A stretch of 64,000 nucleotides of DNA from Vreelandella piezotolerans (GCF_012427705.1 NZ_CP048602.1:1-64000), one strand, 5' to 3'. Positions 30,501-38,905 are shown, counted from the stretch's first letter. Translations and numbers: made by a program. The notes: generated from the sequence alone by a model not told the origin.

Positions 30501-31270
30501 AGCGCTTCAAGCGCAGCGGCCCGTCTCGGTGACTCGGGCGATGCTTCGCCAGCTTGAGCGTAGGCAGGGCTCACCAGCCAGCCTAGCCAGCCGAGTGTCA
30601 TCACGGATGTTTCCGCCACTTGGTAAGCGCGGTGCCAAGCCGCAGCGGAACGATCAGGGTGTCCCGCACGCAGCCACCAGTGGCCTGCCAGTGAAAGCCA
30701 GTGGTATTGACGTTCCCGGTCCTGTTCTCCTAGCCGCTCATACAGGGCCGCTGCATGGGCTGGATGCTCCGTGGCCAACCAGTACGTAGCCATGGTTTCC
30801 AAATAATCCGAGGACAGAGCCGCATGACGTTGAAAGGCCAGCAGCAAGTGCTGAAAGTGCTGAACGGCGTTCAACCGGTCTGGATGGTCGGGAGCAATAG
30901 CCGCCAACAACTGCCACTCGATGCTGAGTCGCAACCACTGCACTGCTGTATCAGGGCTCTCATGCAGCGGTTCTAGGGTTGCGTTTGCGAGCGCAAACTC
31001 GCCCACCTGAAACAGTTTGTTGGCGAGGCTGATACGCAGCTCGCTATTGCCAGGGTTAGCGTTGAGCAGCGCCTGGGCGTAAAGGATTGATATCCGGCTT
31101 GGCATACTGTCGTTATTTTCCAGCGTGAGCAGATGATGCGCCGGAAAAAGCAGTACCAGTATCAAGGCCACGACGGCAGCAATGAGCCGTAGCGTGAGCG
31201 GTCGAATGAGCCGCCGCGAGGGTAGCGCCACCCCCTTACGCGCGGTGGTAGCAGGCTTATCGGTCAGCAC
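27581..31270 (-). CDS. pelB: Pel outer-membrane export porin / TPR scaffold PelB
   Basis: A very large 1229-residue protein. An N-terminal membrane helix (about 20-45) is followed by many TPR-like helical repeats to roughly residue 850, then a C-terminal beta-rich region (about 900-1229) ending in TSLGVSLTYHYFLGH, a typical outer-membrane barrel end with terminal aromatic. This matches PelB, whose TPRs bind PelA and whose barrel exports the polymer. I place the start at a GTG (31270) that overlaps the pelA end by 14 bp; an in-frame ATG 20 codons upstream would overlap more. Confidence 0.9.
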   Translation of the reverse strand: MLTDKPATTARKGVALPSRRLIRPLTLRLIAAVVALILVLLFPAHHLLTLENNDSMPSRISILYAQALLNANPGNSELRISLANKLFQVGEFALANATLEPLHESPDTAVQWLRLSIEWQLLAAIAPDHPDRLNAVQHFQHLLLAFQRHAALSSDYLETMATYWLATEHPAHAAALYERLGEQDRERQYHWLSLAGHWWLRAGHPDRSAAAWHRAYQVAETSVMTLGWLGWLVSPAYAQAGEASPESPRRAAALEALRSAQQSQDDDGVGYAREYLSVFPNDPELLDLGIRLALAHGQPQQALAWSQRLIDVRPGTATLERHVTIALGLNELAVALEALTFLRQRHPEQPRYLEQFAQTQQWAGDAAGAMQSAQTLARLTGEERHDRWVVALALSVRDRNAALQALTRLESNGTITLKDRRLWADLLEQLGDPDTAIARIQSWQAAGIRDQALAIRAATWLEQTGRLDEADEAWTAITAQYGAQPAFVQAQSNVLAQNWQLDSAFDVLANAPSTPQDAATGYWQQRAALAWQLGDSAASLEAYTALFEQGALDADGTSRLIQTAADQQQLDLAMRVSEKRWTQAKDGDALIQMLYLAQRERQPALTQTLLAMADQAPEQFAQSPDYWGAVAQQALLQRAPGEAMAAYQRALELSTDNPSLQAGMLYALAAAGESDVLRQRLVEWQPTAANTPAMMSAMAEGHRYLGNLDHALTWYAMASDARVLDDWQQLYYADALDQSGQHNVAFTRRIAALNQLSPGLMKDLDAPLSSEQRREQIQVMALVAQRQGPDSVHGWYRHIVADAFATTPAQARESEWLFDANIALQRPLHARYVLLRSQALGFPSPPWQVLAVAMEKNDRDTLKQLLESDLGRTLSATDRLAIMRQLDRRQDARALAETLTQAGEDHRQDLVELAQDMPHRLSSSASYQRLGELEIAEQEAVYQLSGERFWGQLTLVQRQLDAPSNDVDSSGITDERGGELTLGWNGPRLDTQLNVGQLQTDRVNRTYGSATQRWQATSRLAGTLYGEISQTSEINERLRLLAIEDRVGAQLEWTPTARDTLTLNASHIDLRSRETRASLGEGYRVDAAWRHALIKGATRQLEISLLANHADYRVNDALPDDIQRRLAADTQATDLLTDTSSFMGVGVTLRRGNPYATSPTLASPMLEVGLEAGYRLPDNDIGLNARLAVGSRLFGNDALSLQLEADQGSGSEGDTSLGVSLTYHYFLGH

Positions 31271-34067
31271 AGCGCACCTCGATACGCTCACCCCGAGCGC
31301 TGCCATAGTGTAAGACGGTACTGGTACCACGCTGTTCTAGGCGCGCATTCGGTGCTGAGACCTGGCAGCCCTGGGTGGCCGCAAGCTCCACCTGCAGAGG
31401 CACTTGCTCAGCTGCCAAGGAGAGGGTGATGTTGCCTGGAGAGAAGCGCTGCCATGTATCAATACGGCCGTTGGCATAGCGCAAGTGCGGTGTTTGCGGG
31501 GCATGAGGGGTGAGATATAGCTGGGCGTCGTTTGTACCTGAGAGTGCCACATAGCGACCTGACTCAATCTCGCGAACACCCGCCACATTCGTTGAGCGCT
31601 GCAGATCGGGCCAGCCAAGCGATGTCGGCAGGCGCAGGGTACGCATGTGTTGGGTACCCTGAATCACCCAGCCGCCGTCCAGGTGGCGTGCAACACCCGT
31701 GTGGTACCACTGGGAGGCCACATCGCTCCAGGTGCTGGTGTAGACCGGCAGTGTCTCTTGGGTGAGCACGTACTCGTACACTTGGTGCAGTGCCCGTAGC
31801 GCGCCGGGACTGGCGGCCGAATAAAAGTGGTAATAGATATCGATGGGCTTTAAGCGGCGAGGCTGATCGGTGATCTGGTAGGTTTCAATGGCGCGCCGAT
31901 AGCCCCAGAGCGGGCCAAGCATATTGTTGGTGTAGACGTTTTCATTGATTTGCGGCGCGTAGACCTGCAGGTAGTGGCCCACGGGGCGCAGCATCGGAGA
32001 CACCCGGGTCATAGTGGGGTTGCTATGGGTAACACTGGTGTTGCCGCCATTGATATTGCGAAGCCCCAGCTCATCGGCAATGGCCAAGGCTTCTTCCGGC
32101 GGCAGCGCGTTGCCTGTCCAGAGCACGACGCTGACCGGCTTGTCAGTGGGTGCGAGCGCGCGGTTGATGTAGCGGGCAGAACCTTCAATTTCTCGACGTA
32201 ATGAAAACCGGTAGTTGGGTATCGGCAGGTTGTAGTTGAAGCCTGCGGTGGTGGTTCCCTGACCCGCTAAATCATTTTCGTTGAGGCTTTCCCATTCGAA
32301 GGGGTGGCTGAAGGTATGGGTCGCCACCTCTACCCAAGGCAGCGCGAAGATACGACGTGCCAAGGGCTCGAGTACCGAGCGGTACTGCGGGTACAGGCCG
32401 TCTGGGCCTATTTCACCCTCAATGATCGATACCGTCGTAGGGACTTGGTAGCGCATCAGAATATCGGACAGCATCAATTCGCCGGTAAAGGGCGTGCCCG
32501 GCAGATCGGCTCGGCTGACAAAGGCGTCGCCATCGATCTGGGTCATCCAATAACGTGCGCCGTTCTCTGTGGTGGCGTCGGGCACTGGCATATCGGGAAG
32601 TGCCAGGGCGCGCTGCAAAAATTTGAATGGGTTGATGTTCCAGCGTTTTTGGTACTCGTTCGCCTCTTCGACCACCCATGGGTGGCTGGCCAAGCCTCCC
32701 CAGGCGCCGGTCACAATGGGCGAAAATTGGCGGCCCGTGCTGTCGCGAATGGTGAGGTGGGCGGTGAGCCCACTGCCCACAATTTCGTAGCTGGTTTGTG
32801 GCACGGGCGGCGGCAATGGCATGCCCTCGAAATTGGCGACGTCATCATGACTGGCCAGGGTGAGGCCTTGAGGGTTGATGCCGTACACCTCACGCAGCCC
32901 CATCAAGCGGCCTAGCGTACCGGAAATCGGGATCCCCGGTATACCCACTATCGCGGCTCGCAAGCCGTGCTCCATCTGGTGCTGTAACCAGGCGCTGTAG
33001 CGGGGAGCGTTCGCAATAGGTTCGTTGAACCAAGTCACGACACCGGCGTAACGGCCATGTAGCAGATCGCTGGGTAGTGGCCCATTGACGTCCAGATACT
33101 CTGCTCCATAACCCAGGTATTCCAGTGGCATCGCCAAGTAGCGATGCGCGTTGGTGTAGGCCAGCTCCCCAGCTTCCGTTTTAGCCTTATCGAAAAAGAT
33201 CAGCACTCTGCGTGGGATGGGCTCAATGAGTCCCACACCCATTTGATTGAGCTGCGGCACGCTGACCCAGGGAATAAACCCTTCAACATGAATCCGTTGG
33301 GCGGTTTCTCGGGCAAGCGTACGGTTATTGGCGGGAACATAATCAATGGCAATGGCCGGTAGGCCATAGTGGTCGCGCACGCGGGCGAGCTGCGTGTACA
33401 GCCAGGCTTGATCGTTGTCGGGGACGGCACCATACACTTGGGTGGCCGGGTTCCAGCCGCGATAAAGCGATTCCGCCGCGACGCCAACGATCTGCCCTTG
33501 CACCTGGTTCAGCACTTCAAACCCACGGTTGAGGAGCAGCTGCATGTCGGGAAACTGCTGCTTGATGGAATGAATGATGTCCACCAGTGCGGCCTGCTGA
33601 CGCTCGGCGGCCGGACCATCAGGTGCAAATAAGCGATAGCTGTCTAAGGTATCTAGAAACAGGCCGCGATAGCCTGACTCCCAGAGCGGACGAATGTGCT
33701 CCTCAATTAGGTAAGTACGCCACGCCGAGTGGGTGAGATCGGCCACTTGGCTATTCCAGGCGGTGTTAGAGGTGACGAGTGCATCAGCGGGCAGCGAGGT
33801 GGCAGCCCCCCGCCAGGCGTCGAGCTCACCGATGCTGACATAGGCAAACGGCTGGCCTCCATGCTGGGCCAGCAGGCGCTGCTCGGCGCTGTCGACATTG
33901 GCGGCCTCCACCACGATCCAGTCAAACTGAGAGAGCAGTTCAACCGGGGGCTCGTTACCGTAGTAAAACGCAACGCTAGGCTGTTGGACGGGGGAGTTTG
34001 CGTAAACAGCAGAGCCGACAAGCCCGAGAAGCAGCCATGTCAGCGTGCGCATAAAAAGCTTCGCCAT
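31257..34067 (-). CDS. pelA: Pel polysaccharide hydrolase/deacetylase PelA
   Basis: A 936-residue periplasmic enzyme that deacetylates and trims Pel. A signal peptide covers about residues 1-24. A GH114-like hydrolase domain follows (about 30-290), with a Glu in VAAESLY near residue 199. A linker or Rossmann-like section (290-490) leads to a polysaccharide-deacetylase domain with QIDGD (Asp near 512) and HTFSH (His near 584 and 588), matching the metal ligands and spacing known in Pseudomonas PelA. The start at 34067 is preceded by AGGTGG. It follows the epimerase gene by 39 bp. Confidence 0.95.
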   Translation of the reverse strand: MAKLFMRTLTWLLLGLVGSAVYANSPVQQPSVAFYYGNEPPVELLSQFDWIVVEAANVDSAEQRLLAQHGGQPFAYVSIGELDAWRGAATSLPADALVTSNTAWNSQVADLTHSAWRTYLIEEHIRPLWESGYRGLFLDTLDSYRLFAPDGPAAERQQAALVDIIHSIKQQFPDMQLLLNRGFEVLNQVQGQIVGVAAESLYRGWNPATQVYGAVPDNDQAWLYTQLARVRDHYGLPAIAIDYVPANNRTLARETAQRIHVEGFIPWVSVPQLNQMGVGLIEPIPRRVLIFFDKAKTEAGELAYTNAHRYLAMPLEYLGYGAEYLDVNGPLPSDLLHGRYAGVVTWFNEPIANAPRYSAWLQHQMEHGLRAAIVGIPGIPISGTLGRLMGLREVYGINPQGLTLASHDDVANFEGMPLPPPVPQTSYEIVGSGLTAHLTIRDSTGRQFSPIVTGAWGGLASHPWVVEEANEYQKRWNINPFKFLQRALALPDMPVPDATTENGARYWMTQIDGDAFVSRADLPGTPFTGELMLSDILMRYQVPTTVSIIEGEIGPDGLYPQYRSVLEPLARRIFALPWVEVATHTFSHPFEWESLNENDLAGQGTTTAGFNYNLPIPNYRFSLRREIEGSARYINRALAPTDKPVSVVLWTGNALPPEEALAIADELGLRNINGGNTSVTHSNPTMTRVSPMLRPVGHYLQVYAPQINENVYTNNMLGPLWGYRRAIETYQITDQPRRLKPIDIYYHFYSAASPGALRALHQVYEYVLTQETLPVYTSTWSDVASQWYHTGVARHLDGGWVIQGTQHMRTLRLPTSLGWPDLQRSTNVAGVREIESGRYVALSGTNDAQLYLTPHAPQTPHLRYANGRIDTWQRFSPGNITLSLAAEQVPLQVELAATQGCQVSAPNARLEQRGTSTVLHYGSARGERIEVRCADR

Positions 34068-34106
34068 CGGTGCCACCTGTCGTGTCAAAAGTCGGTGAAG
34101 AAGGGG

Positions 34107-35078
34107 CTAAGCGTTTATGCGCGAGGGCTCATCAAGATAGCCGTGCGCAGGGCTTACATAACTAATCAGCTCGCTTAAGCCTTCTGTCAAGGTCCACGTT
34201 GGCTCGATCATTAACCACTCGGATAAACGTCGGTTGTTGCCGCACGAGTCCCGAATATCCTCGGCTTTGGCGGGCAGGTGCTGCGGGGTCAAATGGCAGT
34301 GGGTCAGTTGTCCCAACAGATCAATTAACGTAAGCAAATCAATCTGCTGACCAGTGGCTACGTTGCAGATGCCGCACTGGGGGCTAAATAAGGCGGCCAC
34401 GTTTGCCCGGGCAATATCGCCCACATAAATAAAATCTCGCGACTGCAAGCCATCCCCGAACACTAGGGGGGGCTGATGGCTGAGAAGACGGTCGAGGAAG
34501 CGTGCAATGACGCCCGCATACGGGGAGTTAGGGTCTTGGCGGGGACCATACACATTGAAATAGCGAAGCCCTAGGCTGGGTAGGCCATGCAGACTACCTA
34601 ATAGGGCCGCATAGCGCTCATCGACCCACTTCTCTAGTCCATACGGTGATAAGGGCTGCAGTTCGGCCTCTTCTGGCAATGGCAGTTGTGCAGGAATACC
34701 GTACACCGCAGCCGAGGAGGCGTAGACGAGTTTACTCACATGGGCCATAGACGCCGCATGCATGACGTTGAGGGCACCTAAAATATTATGGGTGGCAGAG
34801 CCCACGGGATCGGCAACGGAGCTTGCCACGGAGACTTGGGCAGCTAGATGCAAACAATGTGTCACCCCCTTCATGGCGGTTTGAACATCCTCTACGCTGC
34901 GAATATCGCCGACGACGACGTCTAGTAAAGGGTGTGTAGGGAGGTTGCTTAAACGCCCTGTGGAGAAGTTATCTAATACCCTGACGCGATGGTTGTCTTG
35001 CAACAGTCGCTCGACGGTATGGGAGCCGATGAATCCTGCGCCGCCAGTCACCAATACATGATGTGGGTACGTTAGCAT
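34107..35078 (-). CDS. NAD-dependent sugar-nucleotide epimerase, PelX-like
   Basis: A 323-residue extended short-chain dehydrogenase. The NAD site GGAGFIGSHTVERL is at residues 12-25, the catalytic Ser and Tyr/Lys are in YASSAAVYG and SPYGLEKW near residue 150, and LQSRDFIYVGDIARA is near 220. The family includes UDP-glucose and UDP-GlcNAc 4-epimerases. Its place at the head of the pel operon, 39 bp before pelA on the same strand, matches PelX of Pseudomonas protegens, which makes UDP-GalNAc for Pel. Function as a UDP-GlcNAc C4-epimerase is inferred. The start ATG has GGGAGAAAG upstream. Confidence 0.82.
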   Translation of the reverse strand: MLTYPHHVLVTGGAGFIGSHTVERLLQDNHRVRVLDNFSTGRLSNLPTHPLLDVVVGDIRSVEDVQTAMKGVTHCLHLAAQVSVASSVADPVGSATHNILGALNVMHAASMAHVSKLVYASSAAVYGIPAQLPLPEEAELQPLSPYGLEKWVDERYAALLGSLHGLPSLGLRYFNVYGPRQDPNSPYAGVIARFLDRLLSHQPPLVFGDGLQSRDFIYVGDIARANVAALFSPQCGICNVATGQQIDLLTLIDLLGQLTHCHLTPQHLPAKAEDIRDSCGNNRRLSEWLMIEPTWTLTEGLSELISYVSPAHGYLDEPSRINA

Positions 35079-35110
35079 GGTCTTTCTCCCGTGAGGCCCA
35101 AAACACCCGA

Positions 35111-35123
35111 TAGTGTGACACTA
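35111..35123. promoter_or_regulatory. 13-bp palindrome in the pel leader
   Basis: TAGTGTGACACTA is a perfect 6-1-6 dyad located 33 bp upstream of the epimerase start. It could be an operator or a leader hairpin; no regulator can be named. Confidence 0.4.
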
Positions 35124-35146
35124 AGGATTCGTGCTTTGAAACAGAA

Positions 35147-35183
35147 TGTATCTTAATGTTTAATTGATTTACATTGAGATACA
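35147..35183. promoter_or_regulatory. Operator-like inverted repeat in the pel promoter region
   Basis: TGTATCTTAATGT and ACATTGAGATACA form an inverted repeat with 12 of 13 positions matching and an 11-bp A/T-rich spacer. On the minus strand it overlaps a weak sigma-70-like pair (TTGTAT, 16 bp, TAAACA) about 70-100 bp before the operon. This fits a binding site for a dimeric regulator, but the identity of that regulator is unknown. The rest of the 239-bp gap between the epimerase and rpiA is A/T-rich with no gene seen. Confidence 0.55.
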
Positions 35184-35272
35184 AGGAGAGAAAGGCTGAT
35201 ATTTCTCCTCAATAAAAGAGGCTTCTTCTAAGTCTCATTGAATGAGTGGCAAGCCCCTTTGAATAAAAGAAA

Positions 35273-35293
35273 GGGCCAGCACTGGGCTGGCCC
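35273..35293 (-). terminator. Terminator after rpiA
   Basis: Stem GGGCCAGC / GCTGGCCC with a 5-nt loop, followed on the minus strand by a U-rich TTTCTTTTATTC, 25 nt beyond the rpiA stop. Confidence 0.82.
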
Positions 35294-35317
35294 CTTAATG
35301 AGATGGGTGACTCAAGG

Positions 35318-35992
35318 TTAGCGTAACGCCTTGCGCTCTACGCCATACGTCTTACCCAGTAGCAGCACATCGGCGCCACGCGCGGCAAATAGACCGTTGG
35401 TCACGACACCGACGATAGCGTTGATACGCGCTTCCATTGCCACCGGGTCCTCAATCATAAAGTTGAAGCAGTCAATAATATGGTTACCGTTATCCGTCAC
35501 CACGCCTTGGCGATACACCGGCTCTGCCCCTAGCTTGACCAGCTCACGGGCGACGTAGGAGCGCGCCATGGGAATGACTTCCACCGGCAGCGGAAACTGG
35601 CCTAGCTGTGCCACGTATTTCGAACCATCGGCAATACAGATGAAACGCTTGGCGCAGGCAGCGACGATTTTTTCTCTCGTGAGCGCTGCACCACCGCCTT
35701 TGATCATATGTAAGTGTGCATTTACTTCGTCTGCGCCATCGATATAAAAAGGCACGTCGCCCACATGATTGAGCTCGAACACCTCGATGCCGAGACCTTT
35801 TAGTCGTTCGGCGCTGGCTTCTGAGCTGGCCACGGCGCCTTTGAAACGGTCGCGTAAGGGGCCTAGGCGGTCGATAAACAGGTTGGCCGTCGAGCCGGTA
35901 CCAATACCCAGTACGGTCTCTTTTTCCAAGTGAGGCGTAATCTCGTCGATAGCAGCGTCGGCTACCGCCGCTTTCAATTCATCTTGTGTCAT
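35318..35992 (-). CDS. rpiA: Ribose-5-phosphate isomerase A
   Basis: RpiA interconverts ribose 5-phosphate and ribulose 5-phosphate in the pentose phosphate pathway. From the ATG at 35992 the product has 224 residues, close to the 219 of E. coli. Motifs include [15 protein letters not shown] near residue 26, YIDGADEVN near 82 with the catalytic Asp residues, and [13 protein letters not shown] near 95 with the catalytic Glu/Lys region. The gene is divergent from ilvA, an arrangement also seen in Pseudomonas and other gammaproteobacteria. Confidence 0.97.
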   Translation of the reverse strand: MTQDELKAAVADAAIDEITPHLEKETVLGIGTGSTANLFIDRLGPLRDRFKGAVASSEASAERLKGLGIEVFELNHVGDVPFYIDGADEVNAHLHMIKGGGAALTREKIVAACAKRFICIADGSKYVAQLGQFPLPVEVIPMARSYVARELVKLGAEPVYRQGVVTDNGNHIIDCFNFMIEDPVAMEARINAIVGVVTNGLFAARGADVLLLGKTYGVERKALR

Positions 35993-36150
35993 GATGGGTC
36001 CAATAGTCGGAGAGGCAGTCGCCCTTAGTATAACGGGCCAAGCGTCCAGTGCCGATGGAAACGCCGCTGGACGTTGCCCATTGTCATCTGCTACCAATAA
36101 AGGCTTTTCTCGCGCCCGCCAGGGGCACGTCATTTTTCTGGGATGTCAGC

Positions 36151-37665
36151 ATGCTCGAAGCCACCGTCAAAAAGATCCTCCAAGCCCGCGTTTATGAAGC
36201 CGCTTGTGAGACGCCCATTTCGCCCGCTCCCTTTTTGTCGCGTCGCTTCAATAACCAGATTTTGATCAAACGCGAGGATTTACAGCCGGTCTTTTCGTTC
36301 AAAATTCGTGGAGCCTACAACAAAATGGCCCAGTTGACCGATGAGCAGAAGGCCAAAGGGGTCATCGCGGCGTCGGCGGGCAACCACGCTCAGGGGTTGG
36401 CTATGGCCGCCAAGCTGATGGGCGTGAAAGCAGTCATCGTCATGCCGCGTATCACGCCGGATATCAAGGTTCAAGCGGTGCGTGCTCGTGGCGCCAAGGT
36501 AGTCCTCAAAGGCGATGCCTTCGCGGCGGCTGCCGAGCATGCTCAGGAACTGATCAACGAGCACGGTTACACCTATATTCCACCGTTTGACGACATCGAC
36601 GTGGTGGCCGGGCAAGGCACCATTGGTGTCGAAATTCTGCGCCAGCACGGGGGGCGTTTGGACGCGATTTTCATCCCCGTCGGCGGCGGTGGCCTGATTG
36701 CTGGCGTGGCAGCCTACGTAAAGTACCTGCGTCCAGACATCAAAATCATCGGCGTGGAAGCCGAGGATAGCGCCTGTCTCAAAGCCGCTATGGAGGCCGG
36801 CGAGCGCGTGGTGTTGGATCAGGTCGGTGTCTTTGCCGAAGGCGTTGCGGTAGCGCAAATTGGTGAAGTGCCGTTCTCGCTGGTGCGCGACCTCGTCGAC
36901 GACGTGATTACCGTGAATACCGATGAGATGTGTGCCGCGGTAAAGGATATTTTCGAAGATACTCGCGCCGTTGCTGAAACCTCTGGCGCACTCTCGTTGG
37001 CAGGTCTCAAAAAGTACGTTCAGCAGACGGGGGCTGAAGGCGAGACGCTGCTGTGTATCAATTCGGGGGCCAATACCAACTTCGACCGCCTGCAGCACAT
37101 TGCCGAACGTACCGAGCTAGGCGAGCAGCGCGAAGCCATCTTGGCCGTCACCATCGCCGAAAAACCCGGCAGCTTCAAGAAGTTCTGCCGCACGCTGGGG
37201 AAACGGATGGTGACCGAATTCAGCTACCGCTACGCCGATGATAGCGACGCGCATATCTTCGTGGGCGTTCAAATCAAGCCGGGCGGGGAGGATCGACAGG
37301 CGGTGATCGATAAATTGCGCGAAGGTGGTTATCAGGTGGAAGATTTAACCGATAATGAATTAGCAAAGCTGCATATTCGCCATTTAAGTGGCGGACGCCC
37401 CAGCGAGCGTTTTGAAGAGGAACTTTATCGCTTTGAGTTTCCAGAGCGTCCTGGTGCACTGATGAATTTTTTAACTCAACTGCCACACGATTGGAATATC
37501 TCTCTATTTCACTATCGTAATCACGGTGCTGCTTATGGGCGTGTATTAGTGGGTATGCAAGTGCCGAGCGAGGATCGCACGCACGTCACCGAGTACTTGG
37601 ATGCCATTGGCTACCGCTATTGGCAAGAGAGCGATAACCCCGCCTATCGACTCTTTATGGCGTAA
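36151..37665 (+). CDS. ilvA: Threonine ammonia-lyase, biosynthetic
   Basis: IlvA deaminates threonine to 2-oxobutanoate, the first step to isoleucine. The 504-residue product has the PLP-binding Lys in VFSFKIRGAYNKM near residue 52, the phosphate-binding glycine loop VGGGGLIAG near residue 180, and two C-terminal ACT-like domains (about 325-410 and 420-504) that mediate isoleucine and valine feedback in the family. The start is taken at MLEATVKKIL, where similarity to the family begins; the upstream frame is open but not family-like. Confidence 0.97.
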   Translation: MLEATVKKILQARVYEAACETPISPAPFLSRRFNNQILIKREDLQPVFSFKIRGAYNKMAQLTDEQKAKGVIAASAGNHAQGLAMAAKLMGVKAVIVMPRITPDIKVQAVRARGAKVVLKGDAFAAAAEHAQELINEHGYTYIPPFDDIDVVAGQGTIGVEILRQHGGRLDAIFIPVGGGGLIAGVAAYVKYLRPDIKIIGVEAEDSACLKAAMEAGERVVLDQVGVFAEGVAVAQIGEVPFSLVRDLVDDVITVNTDEMCAAVKDIFEDTRAVAETSGALSLAGLKKYVQQTGAEGETLLCINSGANTNFDRLQHIAERTELGEQREAILAVTIAEKPGSFKKFCRTLGKRMVTEFSYRYADDSDAHIFVGVQIKPGGEDRQAVIDKLREGGYQVEDLTDNELAKLHIRHLSGGRPSERFEEELYRFEFPERPGALMNFLTQLPHDWNISLFHYRNHGAAYGRVLVGMQVPSEDRTHVTEYLDAIGYRYWQESDNPAYRLFMA

Positions 37666-37894
37666 CCTAATGTAAGTAAGCGCTAACAGTATGGGCTAGA
37701 GCTGCTAGGCAGGTGAGAGTGACTGAAACGTTTAATTGAGGGCTTAAAATAGTGCTTTTAGCAGTTGTCATCGAGCCCCTTATGGCCCTATAGTCGTGAA
37801 CGAAATTAATGAGGTGTGTCATCTTCTCGACATGAAAAGTTTGGTGGCGCACTTAAGGGTATTTGGCAACTGCGAAAGACGTTGGAGAAGAGGC

Positions 37895-37993
37895 ATGCGG
37901 CGTAGAAAGCCTGATATGGTGATGGCGTTAACAGTGGTGTTTTTACTCGGCGTATTAGCCACTGGATATGCACAGGCGCTATCAGGAAGTTAA
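37895..37993 (+). CDS. Possible 32-residue single-span membrane protein
   Basis: A short reading frame with a basic N-terminus (MRRRKPDMVMA) followed by a hydrophobic helix (LTVVFLLGVLATGYA). GGAGA stands six bases before the ATG. It occupies the otherwise gene-free 410-bp stretch between ilvA and the 5-FTHF cyclo-ligase gene and is followed by a strong terminator at 38054. No function is recognised. It could be chance, but the spacing, ribosome site and membrane-protein pattern favour a real small protein. Confidence 0.45.
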   Translation: MRRRKPDMVMALTVVFLLGVLATGYAQALSGS

Positions 37994-38053
37994 CCAACGG
38001 TTAATGTGAGCGTCCTTGGCAACCATGCTGCACCTACTGGGTGAATAGACAAT

Positions 38054-38088
38054 AAAAACGGGCTGATCCTTGTGATCAGCCCGTTTTT
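38054..38088. terminator. Bidirectional terminator at the end of 5-FTHF cyclo-ligase gene
   Basis: A perfect 15-bp stem AAAAACGGGCTGATC / GATCAGCCCGTTTTT with a 5-nt loop, A-rich on one side and T-rich on the other. It can serve the small gene on the plus strand and the cyclo-ligase gene on the minus strand. The cyclo-ligase stop codon (38076-38078) lies inside the right arm. Confidence 0.92.
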
Positions 38089-38711
38089 ATTGGGCGTACC
38101 ACGCCGGTATCGCTGGCGACCGCAGTGAGAGGAATATCCCAAGGTTCAACGGGCAGCGATGCTACTTGCTGACAGGCATGAGCCACGCCAATCAGCGCAG
38201 GGGCTGGCCCGGGATGACGCATGAACGACAAGCTGCGGTCGTAAAATCCACCGCCCATGCCCATTCGATTCGCCTGACGATCGAAACCCACTAGCGGCAC
38301 GATGAGCGTGTCCAGTGCCCAGGCGGGCAGTCGATGGCGGCGCTGAACGGCAAATCGCGGACAAGGTTCGGCAATACCGAAGCGATTGTGGATCATGGGG
38401 GTGTTGGCGTCGTACGCCACGAACCAAAGGCTGTTGGCGCTAAACGGGCGAAGCACGGGCAAGTAGATGGCCACACGCCGTTTGCGTAGCCAAGGAATGA
38501 GTGGCGTAGGGTCAATCTCGCTATTGACCGGCAGGTAGAGGCTGATGCGCTTGGCGCGACGGATTTCAGGGAGCTGCTTCAAGCGCTGGCATAGCGCCAA
38601 GGCGGCTTGCCGCTGCTGTTCGGCGGAGAGCGCGCGACGACGACGTTTCAGCTCGCGCCGGAGGGCTGGCTTGTCATTAGGTGAGGTAAGGCTCATCTCA
38701 TAAGACGTCAT
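38076..38711 (-). CDS. ygfA: 5-formyltetrahydrofolate cyclo-ligase
   Basis: The enzyme converts 5-formyl-THF to 5,10-methenyl-THF with ATP. The 211-residue product has ALRRELKRRRRALSAEQQ near the N-terminus, VNSEIDPTPLIPWL near residue 65, VPLVGFDRQANRMGMGGGFYDRSL near residue 140 (the family signature), and IGVAHACQQV near 175. It lies directly downstream of 6S RNA on the same strand, the conserved ssrS-ygfA arrangement, and is probably co-transcribed with it. ATG at 38696 is an alternative start. Confidence 0.95.
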   Translation of the reverse strand: MTSYEMSLTSPNDKPALRRELKRRRRALSAEQQRQAALALCQRLKQLPEIRRAKRISLYLPVNSEIDPTPLIPWLRKRRVAIYLPVLRPFSANSLWFVAYDANTPMIHNRFGIAEPCPRFAVQRRHRLPAWALDTLIVPLVGFDRQANRMGMGGGFYDRSLSFMRHPGPAPALIGVAHACQQVASLPVEPWDIPLTAVASDTGVVRPIKTG

Positions 38712-38718
38712 GGCAAAG

Positions 38719-38900
38719 TGTTCCCCAGAATGCCGCTGTCGTTCTGGCCCTGAACCTACTGGTTCAGGTGGGTGGCCGCAGCCAAACCGTCAGGCTTTCC
38801 GACGCACGGACATGCACACGGGTCTGGCTAGCATTTGGCCCCCTGGGTACTGCGCATAGGCTCGAGGGACTATAACGACTGGCGTACATCCCAGAGAACA
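38719..38900 (-). ncRNA. ssrS: 6S RNA
   Basis: 6S RNA binds the sigma-70 holoenzyme and inhibits transcription in stationary phase. The region between zapA and ygfA, its conserved position in gammaproteobacteria, can be read on the minus strand as a transcript of about 182 nt. Complementary ends (TGTTCTCTGGG near the 5' end; CTGGGGAACA near the 3' end) close the rod. The 3' part contains CACCTGAACCAGTAGGTTCAG and GACAGCGGCATTC, closely similar to the E. coli 3' portion. End positions are approximate by a few bases. Confidence 0.88.
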
Positions 38901-38905
38901 CCGCT

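Noticed and set aside
36280..37098. 272-codon open frame antisense to ilvA
   Set aside because: Composition is that of a reverse-strand shadow with no domain pattern, while ilvA is unmistakable on the other strand.
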